DNA of 64,000 nt, from NCBI RefSeq assembly GCF_003001815.1, contig NZ_PVMZ01000015.1:1-64000 (forward strand), given 5' to 3'. A model generated the notes under the pieces. That model was given only the letters and a program-made list of their open reading frames with translations, was not told the DNA's origin and searched no databases. Shown in pieces: positions 17,564 to 24,984 of this stretch; position 1 is the stretch's first letter, and each line of letters begins with the position of its first letter. The position numbers and the translations under genes are program-made. Origin of the DNA: Actinoplanes italicus. GTDB taxonomy: Bacteria > Actinomycetota > Actinomycetes > Mycobacteriales > Micromonosporaceae.

Positions 17564-18471
17564 ACACTGCGGTCAAGCTTTCCTCGTACGCCATGGGGCT
17601 GATCTTGATCTTCGGCGCGGCAGCCGGCGCGGGTCGCGTCATCGGCCCGGACCAGCAGCCGGAGGCCGCGCCCGCACACGGCGAGGCCCATGCGCCGGCC
17701 GGGGAGGCGGATGCCGGGCACGCCGAGACGGAGCATCTGCCCGGCGGCCTGCAGATCGCACAGGACGGCTATCGACTGAGCCCGGTGACCACGCGGCTGT
17801 CGACCGGGGCGGCGCAGCGGTTCGCGTTCCAGGTGATGGGAGCGGACGGCAAGCCGGTCGTCGAGTACACCGAGAACCACGACAAGGACCTGCACCTGAT
17901 CCTGGTCCGGCGCGACATGTCCGGATATCAGCACGTGCATCCGACCCTCGGAAATGACGGCACCTGGTCGATCCCGCTGAGCGTGGATACCCCCGGGCAG
18001 TACCGGGTGCTCGCCGACTTCCAGCCCTCGGCCGCCTCCGAAGCTCTGACGCTCGGCTTCGACGTCCCGGCGCCCGGCGACTATCAGCCGGTGGCCCTGC
18101 CGGAGCCGGCGCTGACCGCCGAGGTCGACGGCTACCGGGTCACCCTCGACGGTGATCTGCAGACCGGCGCGCTCGGCTTCACCGTCAGCCGCGACGGGAA
18201 GCCGGTCACCGACCTGGAGCCCTACCTGGGCGCGTTGGGGCACCTGGTGGTGCTGCGTGAGGGCGACCTCGCCTACCTGCACGTGCACCCGGCTCGCGAG
18301 GACGCGCTCGCCTTCCAGGCGGAGGTCCCCTCCCCCGGGGTCTACCGTCTGTATCTGGACTTCCAGCACGGCGGGAAGGTGCGCACCGCCGAGTTCACCG
18401 CCACCACGGCCGGCGTCACGCAGCCGCCGGCCCCGACGGACCACGACGCCGATGGACACAGCCATGACTAG
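17560..18471 (+). CDS. Membrane-anchored His-rich protein of the copper operon
   Basis: A 303-aa protein of a family I know only as a companion of copZ/copA. One N-terminal membrane segment (about 6-25, SSYAMGLILIFGAAAGAG) is followed by a His-rich stretch (APAHGEAHAPAGEADAGHAE) and two similar beta-rich modules. These contain DLHLILVRRDMSGYQHVHPT (about 108-127) and GHLVVLREGDLAYLHVHPA (about 226-244). The C-terminus is also His-rich (DHDADGHSHD). The repeated HVHP suggests extracytoplasmic copper binding. It is in the copZ-copA operon, overlapping both neighbours. Binding is inferred from composition and context. Confidence 0.7.
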   Translation: MNTAVKLSSYAMGLILIFGAAAGAGRVIGPDQQPEAAPAHGEAHAPAGEADAGHAETEHLPGGLQIAQDGYRLSPVTTRLSTGAAQRFAFQVMGADGKPVVEYTENHDKDLHLILVRRDMSGYQHVHPTLGNDGTWSIPLSVDTPGQYRVLADFQPSAASEALTLGFDVPAPGDYQPVALPEPALTAEVDGYRVTLDGDLQTGALGFTVSRDGKPVTDLEPYLGALGHLVVLREGDLAYLHVHPAREDALAFQAEVPSPGVYRLYLDFQHGGKVRTAEFTATTAGVTQPPAPTDHDADGHSHD

Positions 18472-20653
18472 TATCGCGCCCCAGCTGATCGAGCTCGAGA
18501 TCGGCGGGATGACCTGCGCGTCCTGCGCCTCGCGGATCGAGAAGAAGCTCAACCGGATGGACGGGGTGACCGCGACGGTCAACTACGCCACCGAGAAGGC
18601 GGTCGTCACCGCCGAGCCGGCCGTCACGGTCGCCGACCTGGTCGCGACGGTGGAGAAGACGGGCTACACGGCCAAGGTTCCCGACAAAACGCAAGAGGTT
18701 CTTCCCGAGCCGCGCGACATGAGGCTGGCCGTCGCCATCGTGCTCAGCGTTCCGGTGATCGTGCTGGCCATGGTTCCGGCCTGGCAGTTCACCTACTGGC
18801 AGTGGCTGTCGCTGACGCTGGCCGCGCCGGTCGTCGTCTACGGCGGCTGGCCGTTCCACCGCGCCGCCGCGGTCAACCTGCGGCACGGCGCCGCGACCAT
18901 GGACACGCTGGTGTCGATCGGCACGCTCGCGGCGTTCGGCTGGTCGCTGTGGGCGCTGTTCTTCGGCACGGCCGGCGAGCCGGGCATGACGCACCCGTTC
19001 AGCCTGGCCATCAGCCGCACCGACGGGGCCGGCGCCATCTACCTGGAGGCCGCCGCCGGGGTGACCATGTTCATCCTGGCCGGGCGCTACTTCGAGACGC
19101 GGTCCAAGCGCCGGGCCGGTGACGCGCTGCGAGCACTGCTGGAGCTGGGCGCCAAGGACGTGGCGGTCCTCCGGGACGGCGCTGAGGTGCGCGTGCCGGT
19201 CGAACAGCTCGCTCCGGGCGACCTGTTCGTGGTCCGGCCGGGCGAGAAGATCGCCACCGACGGCGTGGTCGAGGACGGTTCCTCGGCGGTGGACCGCTCG
19301 ATGCTGACCGGCGAGAGTGTTCCGGTCGAGGTCGGTCCGGGCGGCGAGGTCACCGGCGGCACGGTCAACGCCGGCGGCCGGCTCGTCGTCCGCGCGACCC
19401 GCGTCGGCGCCGACACCCAGCTCGCGCAGATGGCCCGGCTCGTCGAGCAGGCGCAGGCCGGCAAGGCGGAGGTGCAGCGGCTCGCCGACCGGATCTCCGG
19501 CGTGTTCGTGCCGATCGTGATCGGTCTGGCGGTCGCCACGCTGGGCTGGTGGTGGGGTACCGGCGGGGGCTGGACGGCCGCGTTCACCGCCGCGGTAGCA
19601 GTGCTGATCATCGCCTGCCCATGCGCGCTCGGTCTGGCCACACCCACGGCGCTGCTGGTCGGAACCGGTCGTGGCGCCCAGCTCGGCATCCTGATCAAGG
19701 GTCCCGAGGCGCTGGAGTCGACCCGGCGCGTGGACACCGTGGTCCTCGACAAGACCGGCACGGTCACCACCGGCGTGATGAAGCTCGTCTCGGTCTTCCC
19801 GGACGGTGACGAGGAGCTCCTCCGGCTCACCGCCTCGCTGGAGGCCGCGTCGGAACACCCCATCGGGCAGGCGATCGCGGCGGCGTCCGGCGATCACCTC
19901 CCGGTCGGCGATTTCACCAGCTTCGAAGGCCTGGGCGTACGGGGAAAGCTCGCCGGCCATGACGTGCTGGCCGGCCGGATCGCCCTGCTGGAACGCGAGG
20001 GCCTGGAGATTCCGGCCGAGATCGCGACCGCCGCCGCGGAGGCGGAGCGGGCCGGCCGGACCGCCGTGGTCGCCGGCTGGGACGGCCGGGCCCGGGGCGT
20101 CCTGGCCGTGGCCGACACGGTCAAGCCGACCAGCCGCGCCGCCGTCGACGGCCTGCGCGGGCTCGGTCTCACCCCGGTGCTGCTGACCGGTGACAACGAG
20201 ACCGTGGCCCGGGCCGTGGCCGCCGAGGTCGGCATCGAGCGGGTGATCGCCGGGGTGCTGCCCGCCGGCAAGGTGGCCGAGGTGCGGAGACTGCAGGCCG
20301 ACGGCCGGGTAGTGGCGATGGTCGGTGACGGGGTCAACGACGCGGCCGCGCTGGCCCAGGCCGACCTGGGACTGGCCATGGGCACCGGCACCGACGTGGC
20401 GATCGAGGCGTCCGACCTGACCCTGGTGCGGGGCGACCTGACCGCGGCGGTGGACGCGATCCGGCTGTCCCGGAGCACCTTGCGGATCATCAGGAGCAAC
20501 CTGTTCTGGGCGTTCGCCTACAACGTGGCGGCGCTGCCGCTGGCGGCGGCCGGCCTGCTCAACCCGATGATCGCCGGGGCCGCGATGGCGTTCTCGTCGG
20601 TCTTCGTGGTCGCCAACAGCCTCCGCCTGCGCCGCTTCCGCCCCGTCGGGTGA
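18464..20653 (+). CDS. copA: Copper-exporting P1B-type ATPase CopA
   Basis: A 729-aa integral membrane pump. One N-terminal HMA domain carries MTCASC (Cys18, Cys21). Transmembrane helices follow, with the ion path motif CPC in IIACPCALGLATPT, the phosphorylation motif DKTGT, the P1B HP motif (SEHPIG) and GDGVND. CPC marks the Cu(I)-exporting class. ATG 18464 overlaps the previous gene's stop by 8 bp. With CopZ and CsoR this is a complete cytoplasmic copper export circuit. Confidence 0.95.
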   Translation: MTSIAPQLIELEIGGMTCASCASRIEKKLNRMDGVTATVNYATEKAVVTAEPAVTVADLVATVEKTGYTAKVPDKTQEVLPEPRDMRLAVAIVLSVPVIVLAMVPAWQFTYWQWLSLTLAAPVVVYGGWPFHRAAAVNLRHGAATMDTLVSIGTLAAFGWSLWALFFGTAGEPGMTHPFSLAISRTDGAGAIYLEAAAGVTMFILAGRYFETRSKRRAGDALRALLELGAKDVAVLRDGAEVRVPVEQLAPGDLFVVRPGEKIATDGVVEDGSSAVDRSMLTGESVPVEVGPGGEVTGGTVNAGGRLVVRATRVGADTQLAQMARLVEQAQAGKAEVQRLADRISGVFVPIVIGLAVATLGWWWGTGGGWTAAFTAAVAVLIIACPCALGLATPTALLVGTGRGAQLGILIKGPEALESTRRVDTVVLDKTGTVTTGVMKLVSVFPDGDEELLRLTASLEAASEHPIGQAIAAASGDHLPVGDFTSFEGLGVRGKLAGHDVLAGRIALLEREGLEIPAEIATAAAEAERAGRTAVVAGWDGRARGVLAVADTVKPTSRAAVDGLRGLGLTPVLLTGDNETVARAVAAEVGIERVIAGVLPAGKVAEVRRLQADGRVVAMVGDGVNDAAALAQADLGLAMGTGTDVAIEASDLTLVRGDLTAAVDAIRLSRSTLRIIRSNLFWAFAYNVAALPLAAAGLLNPMIAGAAMAFSSVFVVANSLRLRRFRPVG

Positions 20654-20667
20654 ACCCAGCTGTCGCG

Positions 20668-20701
20668 CACCGCTGCCTCACGCATCGCTGAGACAGCGGT
20701 G
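20668..20701. terminator. Bidirectional terminator hairpin
   Basis: CACCGCTGCCTCA pairs with TGAGACAGCGGTG, a 13-bp stem with one mismatch and an 8-base loop. It lies just after copA (ends 20653) and just after the leftward mini-ORF (ends 20711), so it can serve both. Confidence 0.7.
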
Positions 20702-20710
20702 TGACACAGC

Positions 20711-20821
20711 TCAGGTGTTGGAGAGGGCGCCGCCGGCTCGGCCCGGCGTGGGAACGGCGGTGACGACAGCAGCGACCACCGCGGCGGCGCCCGCACGGGA
20801 GAACAGCTGTTTCGTCGACAT
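20711..20821 (-). CDS. Small exported peptide or gene remnant, 36 aa
   Basis: ATG 20821 to TGA 20711 encodes MSTKQLFSRAGAAAVVAAVV followed by TAVPTPGRAGGALSNT. This is a textbook signal peptide (basic n-region, Ala/Val h-region, helix-breaking Pro) with only about seven residues after a possible GRA cleavage site. The terminator at 20668-20701 follows the stop. It could be a secreted peptide, or a gene whose mature part was lost. No family recognised, and no clear ribosome-binding site. Confidence 0.4.
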   Translation of the reverse strand: MSTKQLFSRAGAAAVVAAVVTAVPTPGRAGGALSNT

Positions 20822-20922
20822 GCGTCGGAGCCCGCCGTGTCGCGGTTAAATGCCGCTCTCGTTTCACTCTCGCGGTGCGGTGTTCACGTGCTGTTCGGAC
20901 CGGGATCGGATCGTGTCGTGGC

Positions 20923-23109
20923 GTGGCTGACAAAGCGATCCTCGCGTCCGCGGCCGCCGTGCTCCTTCTGGTTCCGGCGGCTCCGGCACACGCGAAACAC
21001 TCCACCGTAGACAGTTCCTGTTCGGCCGACGCCTCGCTGCTCGGCTTCTCCGACGCGCTCGACAAGACGACGTTCGCGGGCACCCCGGTGGCCGGGCTGT
21101 CGGCGCTGGCACTGACCGGCCGGGACCGGGGTCTGGCGCTCGTCGACAACATCGGCACGACACCCGCCCGGGTCTACTCGCTGAACCTGCGAAAGCCCGC
21201 GGTCACCGGAGTGACTCTGCTGACCAGGGCGGACGGCACCCCGTACACCGGAGGCGATTTCGATGGTGAGGGGTTGATCGCCGAGCCGGGTGGCCGGACG
21301 ATCCTGGCGAGCTCGGAGCGGGAGCCGTCGATCCGGCGCTTCCGGCTCACCGACGGCCGGGAGGTCGGCTCGCTGCCGGTGCCGCCGCGTTTCCAGGTCG
21401 CGCCCGCCGGTGAGGCCGCGACCAACCAGACGTTCGAGGCGCTGGCCGCGACACCGGACCACCGGGTGATCTACGCCGGCATGGAGGGCCCGCTTGCCGC
21501 CGACGGCGCGGGCACTCACCGGATCCTGCGGTACGAGGGCCGGGCCGGTGGCGACTACCGGGTGACCGCCGAGTACGCGTACCGCACCGATCCCGCCATC
21601 GGCCTGGTCGAGCTGGTGGCTCTCGGCGGCGACCAGTTGCTGGCGGTCGAGCGCGGCTTCACCGCCGGGGTCGGCAACAGCGTCCGCGTCTTCGGAGTGT
21701 CCGCGACCGGAGCCGCCGACGTGTCCGGCGTCGCCTCCCTGTCGACCGTGACCGACCCGCGAGCCTGGCTGGGCAAGCAGCTGCTGGCCGACATCGCGGA
21801 CTGCCCGCCGTCCGGGGCGACCGCCGAGCAGCCGCAGCCGAACCCGCTGCTCGACAACATCGAGGCGGCCGCGCTGGGCGCCGCGCTGCCGGACGGGCGG
21901 AGGGTTCTGCACCTGCTCTCCGACGACAACGGCAGCACCACCCAGGTCACCCGGCACTACCGGCTGGCTGTGAGCATCCGGCCCGAGGTGACGCTGAGGA
22001 GCCGGGCGATCCTGCCGGCGACCGCGTACCAGCGCGGACCGGTGTCCGGCACCCAGCTACCGACCGCGCCGGTCAACGGGATCACCGCGCCGTTCCCGGG
22101 CCAGCCGGTCCCCGGCTTCTCGGCGGTGATCCCGCTGCACGGCGATCGCCTGCTGGCGATGCCGGACAACGGGTTCGGCGCCAAGAACAACTCGGCGGAC
22201 TTCCTGCTGCGCGCCTACGACATCACGCCCGACTACCGCCGCCACCAAGTGAAGGTCAACGGGTTCGTCGGCTTCCGGGACCCGGACCGCAGGGTGCCGT
22301 TCCCGATCGTCAACGAGAACACCCCCGACCGGCTGCTGACCGGCGCCGACCTCGACATCGAGTCGCTGGCCCGGGACTCGCGGGGGAACCTGTGGATCGG
22401 TGACGAGTTCGGGCCGTACCTGATCAAGGTGGACCGGTCCGGCAAGGTGCTGCAGGCGCCGATCCCGCTTCCGGACGGCGGCAGGTCGCCGCAGTCACCG
22501 GACCTCGCGCCGGGTGAGGCCGCCACCGTCCCGGCCAGCCGCGGGTTCGAGGCCCTCGCGGTCAGCAGGGACGGCAGGACGCTCTACCCGATCCTGGAGG
22601 GCGCCCGGATCGACGATCCGGATCAGAAACGCCGGATCGTGTACGAGTTCGACGTGCGCAAGAACCGCTACACCGGCCGTACCTGGTCATTCGCGGTCGC
22701 GGATCCGTCGCTGGTGATCGGTGACGCGGCCGTGCTGGACGGGCGGCGTCTGCTGCTGATCGAGCGGGACAACTCGATGGGCCCGCAGTCACAGGTGAAG
22801 CGGCTGGTCGTGACCGATCTCGATCACGTCGGCGCGGACGGTTTCGTGGCCCGGCGTACCGCTGCCGATTTGATGCGCATCGCCGACCGGAACGGCGTGT
22901 CCACCCCGGCCCGGTCCGGTGAGTACGGCGTGGGCGAGCTGTTCTCGTTCCCGCTGCAGTCGGTCGAGTCGGTGCTGCCGCTCGGTGGCTCCCGGGTGCT
23001 GGTCGCGAACGACAACAACTTCCCCGGCAACGACGGCCGTATCCCGGGCCGCGCCGACGACACCGAGCTGATCGTCATCGACGTGCCCGGACTGCGTACA
23101 CCGGAGTAG
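20923..23109 (+). CDS. Secreted esterase-like/phytase-like protein
   Basis: A 728-aa exported protein. The N-terminus (VADKAILASAAAVLLLVPAA, cut near AHA-KH) is a signal peptide. The body has two beta-propeller-like halves of the esterase-like activity of phytase family. The second is clearest: FSAVIPLHGDRLLAMPDNGF, LDIESLARDSRGNLWIGDEF, EALAVSRDGRTLYPILEG. Members hydrolyse phosphoesters or related bonds outside the cell; the substrate here is unknown. GTG 20923 is preferred because it starts right at the signal peptide; an in-frame GTG at 20875 is possible. Not an obvious part of the copper operon, from which a terminator separates it. Confidence 0.75.
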   Translation: MADKAILASAAAVLLLVPAAPAHAKHSTVDSSCSADASLLGFSDALDKTTFAGTPVAGLSALALTGRDRGLALVDNIGTTPARVYSLNLRKPAVTGVTLLTRADGTPYTGGDFDGEGLIAEPGGRTILASSEREPSIRRFRLTDGREVGSLPVPPRFQVAPAGEAATNQTFEALAATPDHRVIYAGMEGPLAADGAGTHRILRYEGRAGGDYRVTAEYAYRTDPAIGLVELVALGGDQLLAVERGFTAGVGNSVRVFGVSATGAADVSGVASLSTVTDPRAWLGKQLLADIADCPPSGATAEQPQPNPLLDNIEAAALGAALPDGRRVLHLLSDDNGSTTQVTRHYRLAVSIRPEVTLRSRAILPATAYQRGPVSGTQLPTAPVNGITAPFPGQPVPGFSAVIPLHGDRLLAMPDNGFGAKNNSADFLLRAYDITPDYRRHQVKVNGFVGFRDPDRRVPFPIVNENTPDRLLTGADLDIESLARDSRGNLWIGDEFGPYLIKVDRSGKVLQAPIPLPDGGRSPQSPDLAPGEAATVPASRGFEALAVSRDGRTLYPILEGARIDDPDQKRRIVYEFDVRKNRYTGRTWSFAVADPSLVIGDAAVLDGRRLLLIERDNSMGPQSQVKRLVVTDLDHVGADGFVARRTAADLMRIADRNGVSTPARSGEYGVGELFSFPLQSVESVLPLGGSRVLVANDNNFPGNDGRIPGRADDTELIVIDVPGLRTPE

Positions 23110-23158
23110 GCAACCGCTGCCGACGCGGGCGGCGGGTGGCCCGGACCATCGTGAAACG

Positions 23159-24976
23159 GTGTACGGAATCCTCATCTTCACCGATCTCACGCTGGCCGTC
23201 GCGACGCTGATCGTCGCGCCGATCGCCGGTGTCCGGGCCTCGCGCCCCTCGCTGTATTCGCTGGCCGCGCTCGCCGTGGCCCGCCTCGCCGTCGCGCTGC
23301 TGCTGCTGAGCGGCGGGCTGCTGCTGGCCGACTCGCGGCTGAGCGTGCAGCTCCCGCTGGCGCTGCTCCCGGCGGTCTGGGCCGCCGTGCGTCCGGGCCG
23401 GACCGCCGCCCACGTGGCCGCGGCCGGCTCGGCGCTGTCGGTGTGGTGGCTCCTGGCGCCGTTCGCGCCGCGGGACACCGTGCCGGTGCTCGCCGGGTCG
23501 GCGGCGGCGCTCGGGATGGTCGCCGTGCTGTCGACGGCGGTCGGGGGCCGCCGCGACGCCGGATCCCGCGCGGCCCGCCTGCCCTGGCTCACCGCGGCTT
23601 TCCTGCTGGTGCCGGCCGCCACCCTGATCATCGCCGGCCGCGCGGACGCGACGGCGGGCGATCACCGGCACGGTGGCGCCGGCCGCATCAGTGTCGATCA
23701 GCTCACCGGACCGAAAGATCAGACTCCGGCGGTACGGGTGACGCTGACGGCCGCCGAGTCGACGGTGACCCTCGCCTCCGGCCGGACGGTGGACGCGCTG
23801 ACCTTCAACGGCTCCTCCCCCGGCCCCGAGATCCGCGCGGTCCGCGGACAGCTCCTCGAGGTGACGCTGGTCAACACCGACGTCGAGGAGGGCGTGACCG
23901 TGCACTGGCACGGTGTCGACGTGCCCAACGCGGAGGACGGGGTGCCCGGTGTCACCCAGGACGCCGTCGCGCCGGGTGGCCGGCACGTCTACCGGTTCGT
24001 GCCGACCCGGACCGGGACCTTCTGGTATCACACCCACCGCGACGCCCTGCTGAACGTCGAGCGTGGCCTGTTCGGCGCGCTGATCGTCGAGGAGCCGGGC
24101 GCGACGGCCGAGCAGGTGGACCGCACGGCGTTCGTGCACGCCTGGCCCGCCGGCGGCACCGATGTCGTCGCTCTCGGCCGCGACGACCAGCCGGCGCGTC
24201 AGGACGTCGCGGCCGGCAGCACCGTCCGGCTACGCCTGGTCAACAGCTCCGCGGAGCCGCAGACGATGCAGGTGTCCGGCACGCCGTTCGCGGTCGCGGC
24301 CATCGACGGCAACGCGGTCCAGGGCGCCACCCCGCTGGTGTCGGGAACGGAACTGCTGCTCGCCGCGGGTGGCCGCTACGACGTCACGTTCACCATGCCG
24401 GACGGGCCGGTCACGGCCGCCGTCAGCGGTGTCCCCGGCGCGGCGCTCACGCTCAGCCCGGGTGGGGCGGACGGGCCGGTGACAGCCGGCGCGGGCGAGC
24501 GCTTCGACCCGCTGACCTACGGCTCCGGCACGGCCCCGGAGACCGGTTCGTATCAGCGGACGTACGACCTGCGGCTGGACGACGGCTTCGGATTCAGCCA
24601 GGGGCGGCTCTCGTACGTCAGCAGTCTCATCAACGGCCGGCTCTATCCTGCCGTGCCCACCCTGGAAGTCGCCCACGGCGACCTGGTCCGGATGCGCATC
24701 GCCAGCCGGAGCGTCATCGAGCACCCGTTCCACCTGCACGGTCACCGGGTACGGGTGTTGTCGCGCAACGGCGAGCCGGTCACCGGCAGCCCGTGGTGGA
24801 CCGACACGCTCAACATCAGCACCGGCGAGGTGTACGAGGTCGTCTTCCGCGCCGACAACCCGGGCATCTGGATGGACCACTGCCACAACTTCGAGCACGG
24901 CGCCAACGGGATGATCATGCACCTTGCGTACGAGGGGGTCGCCACGCCTTACACCTCCGAGCACGCGCCGGAGTAG
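23159..24976 (+). CDS. Membrane-anchored multicopper oxidase
   Basis: A 605-aa protein. Residues 1-165 contain about four or five hydrophobic helices. The rest is a cupredoxin-type multicopper oxidase with all four copper motifs: HWHG (about 257), WYHTH (about 289), HPFHLHGH (about 523) and HCHNFEH (about 580), which hold the type 1 and trinuclear sites. The fused N-terminal membrane domain places the oxidase outside the membrane. It may detoxify Cu(I) or oxidise phenolic or metal substrates. It lies 2.5 kb downstream of copA with unrelated genes between. GTG 23159 start. Confidence 0.88.
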   Translation: MYGILIFTDLTLAVATLIVAPIAGVRASRPSLYSLAALAVARLAVALLLLSGGLLLADSRLSVQLPLALLPAVWAAVRPGRTAAHVAAAGSALSVWWLLAPFAPRDTVPVLAGSAAALGMVAVLSTAVGGRRDAGSRAARLPWLTAAFLLVPAATLIIAGRADATAGDHRHGGAGRISVDQLTGPKDQTPAVRVTLTAAESTVTLASGRTVDALTFNGSSPGPEIRAVRGQLLEVTLVNTDVEEGVTVHWHGVDVPNAEDGVPGVTQDAVAPGGRHVYRFVPTRTGTFWYHTHRDALLNVERGLFGALIVEEPGATAEQVDRTAFVHAWPAGGTDVVALGRDDQPARQDVAAGSTVRLRLVNSSAEPQTMQVSGTPFAVAAIDGNAVQGATPLVSGTELLLAAGGRYDVTFTMPDGPVTAAVSGVPGAALTLSPGGADGPVTAGAGERFDPLTYGSGTAPETGSYQRTYDLRLDDGFGFSQGRLSYVSSLINGRLYPAVPTLEVAHGDLVRMRIASRSVIEHPFHLHGHRVRVLSRNGEPVTGSPWWTDTLNISTGEVYEVVFRADNPGIWMDHCHNFEHGANGMIMHLAYEGVATPYTSEHAPE

Positions 24977-24984
24977 TCCGGAGG

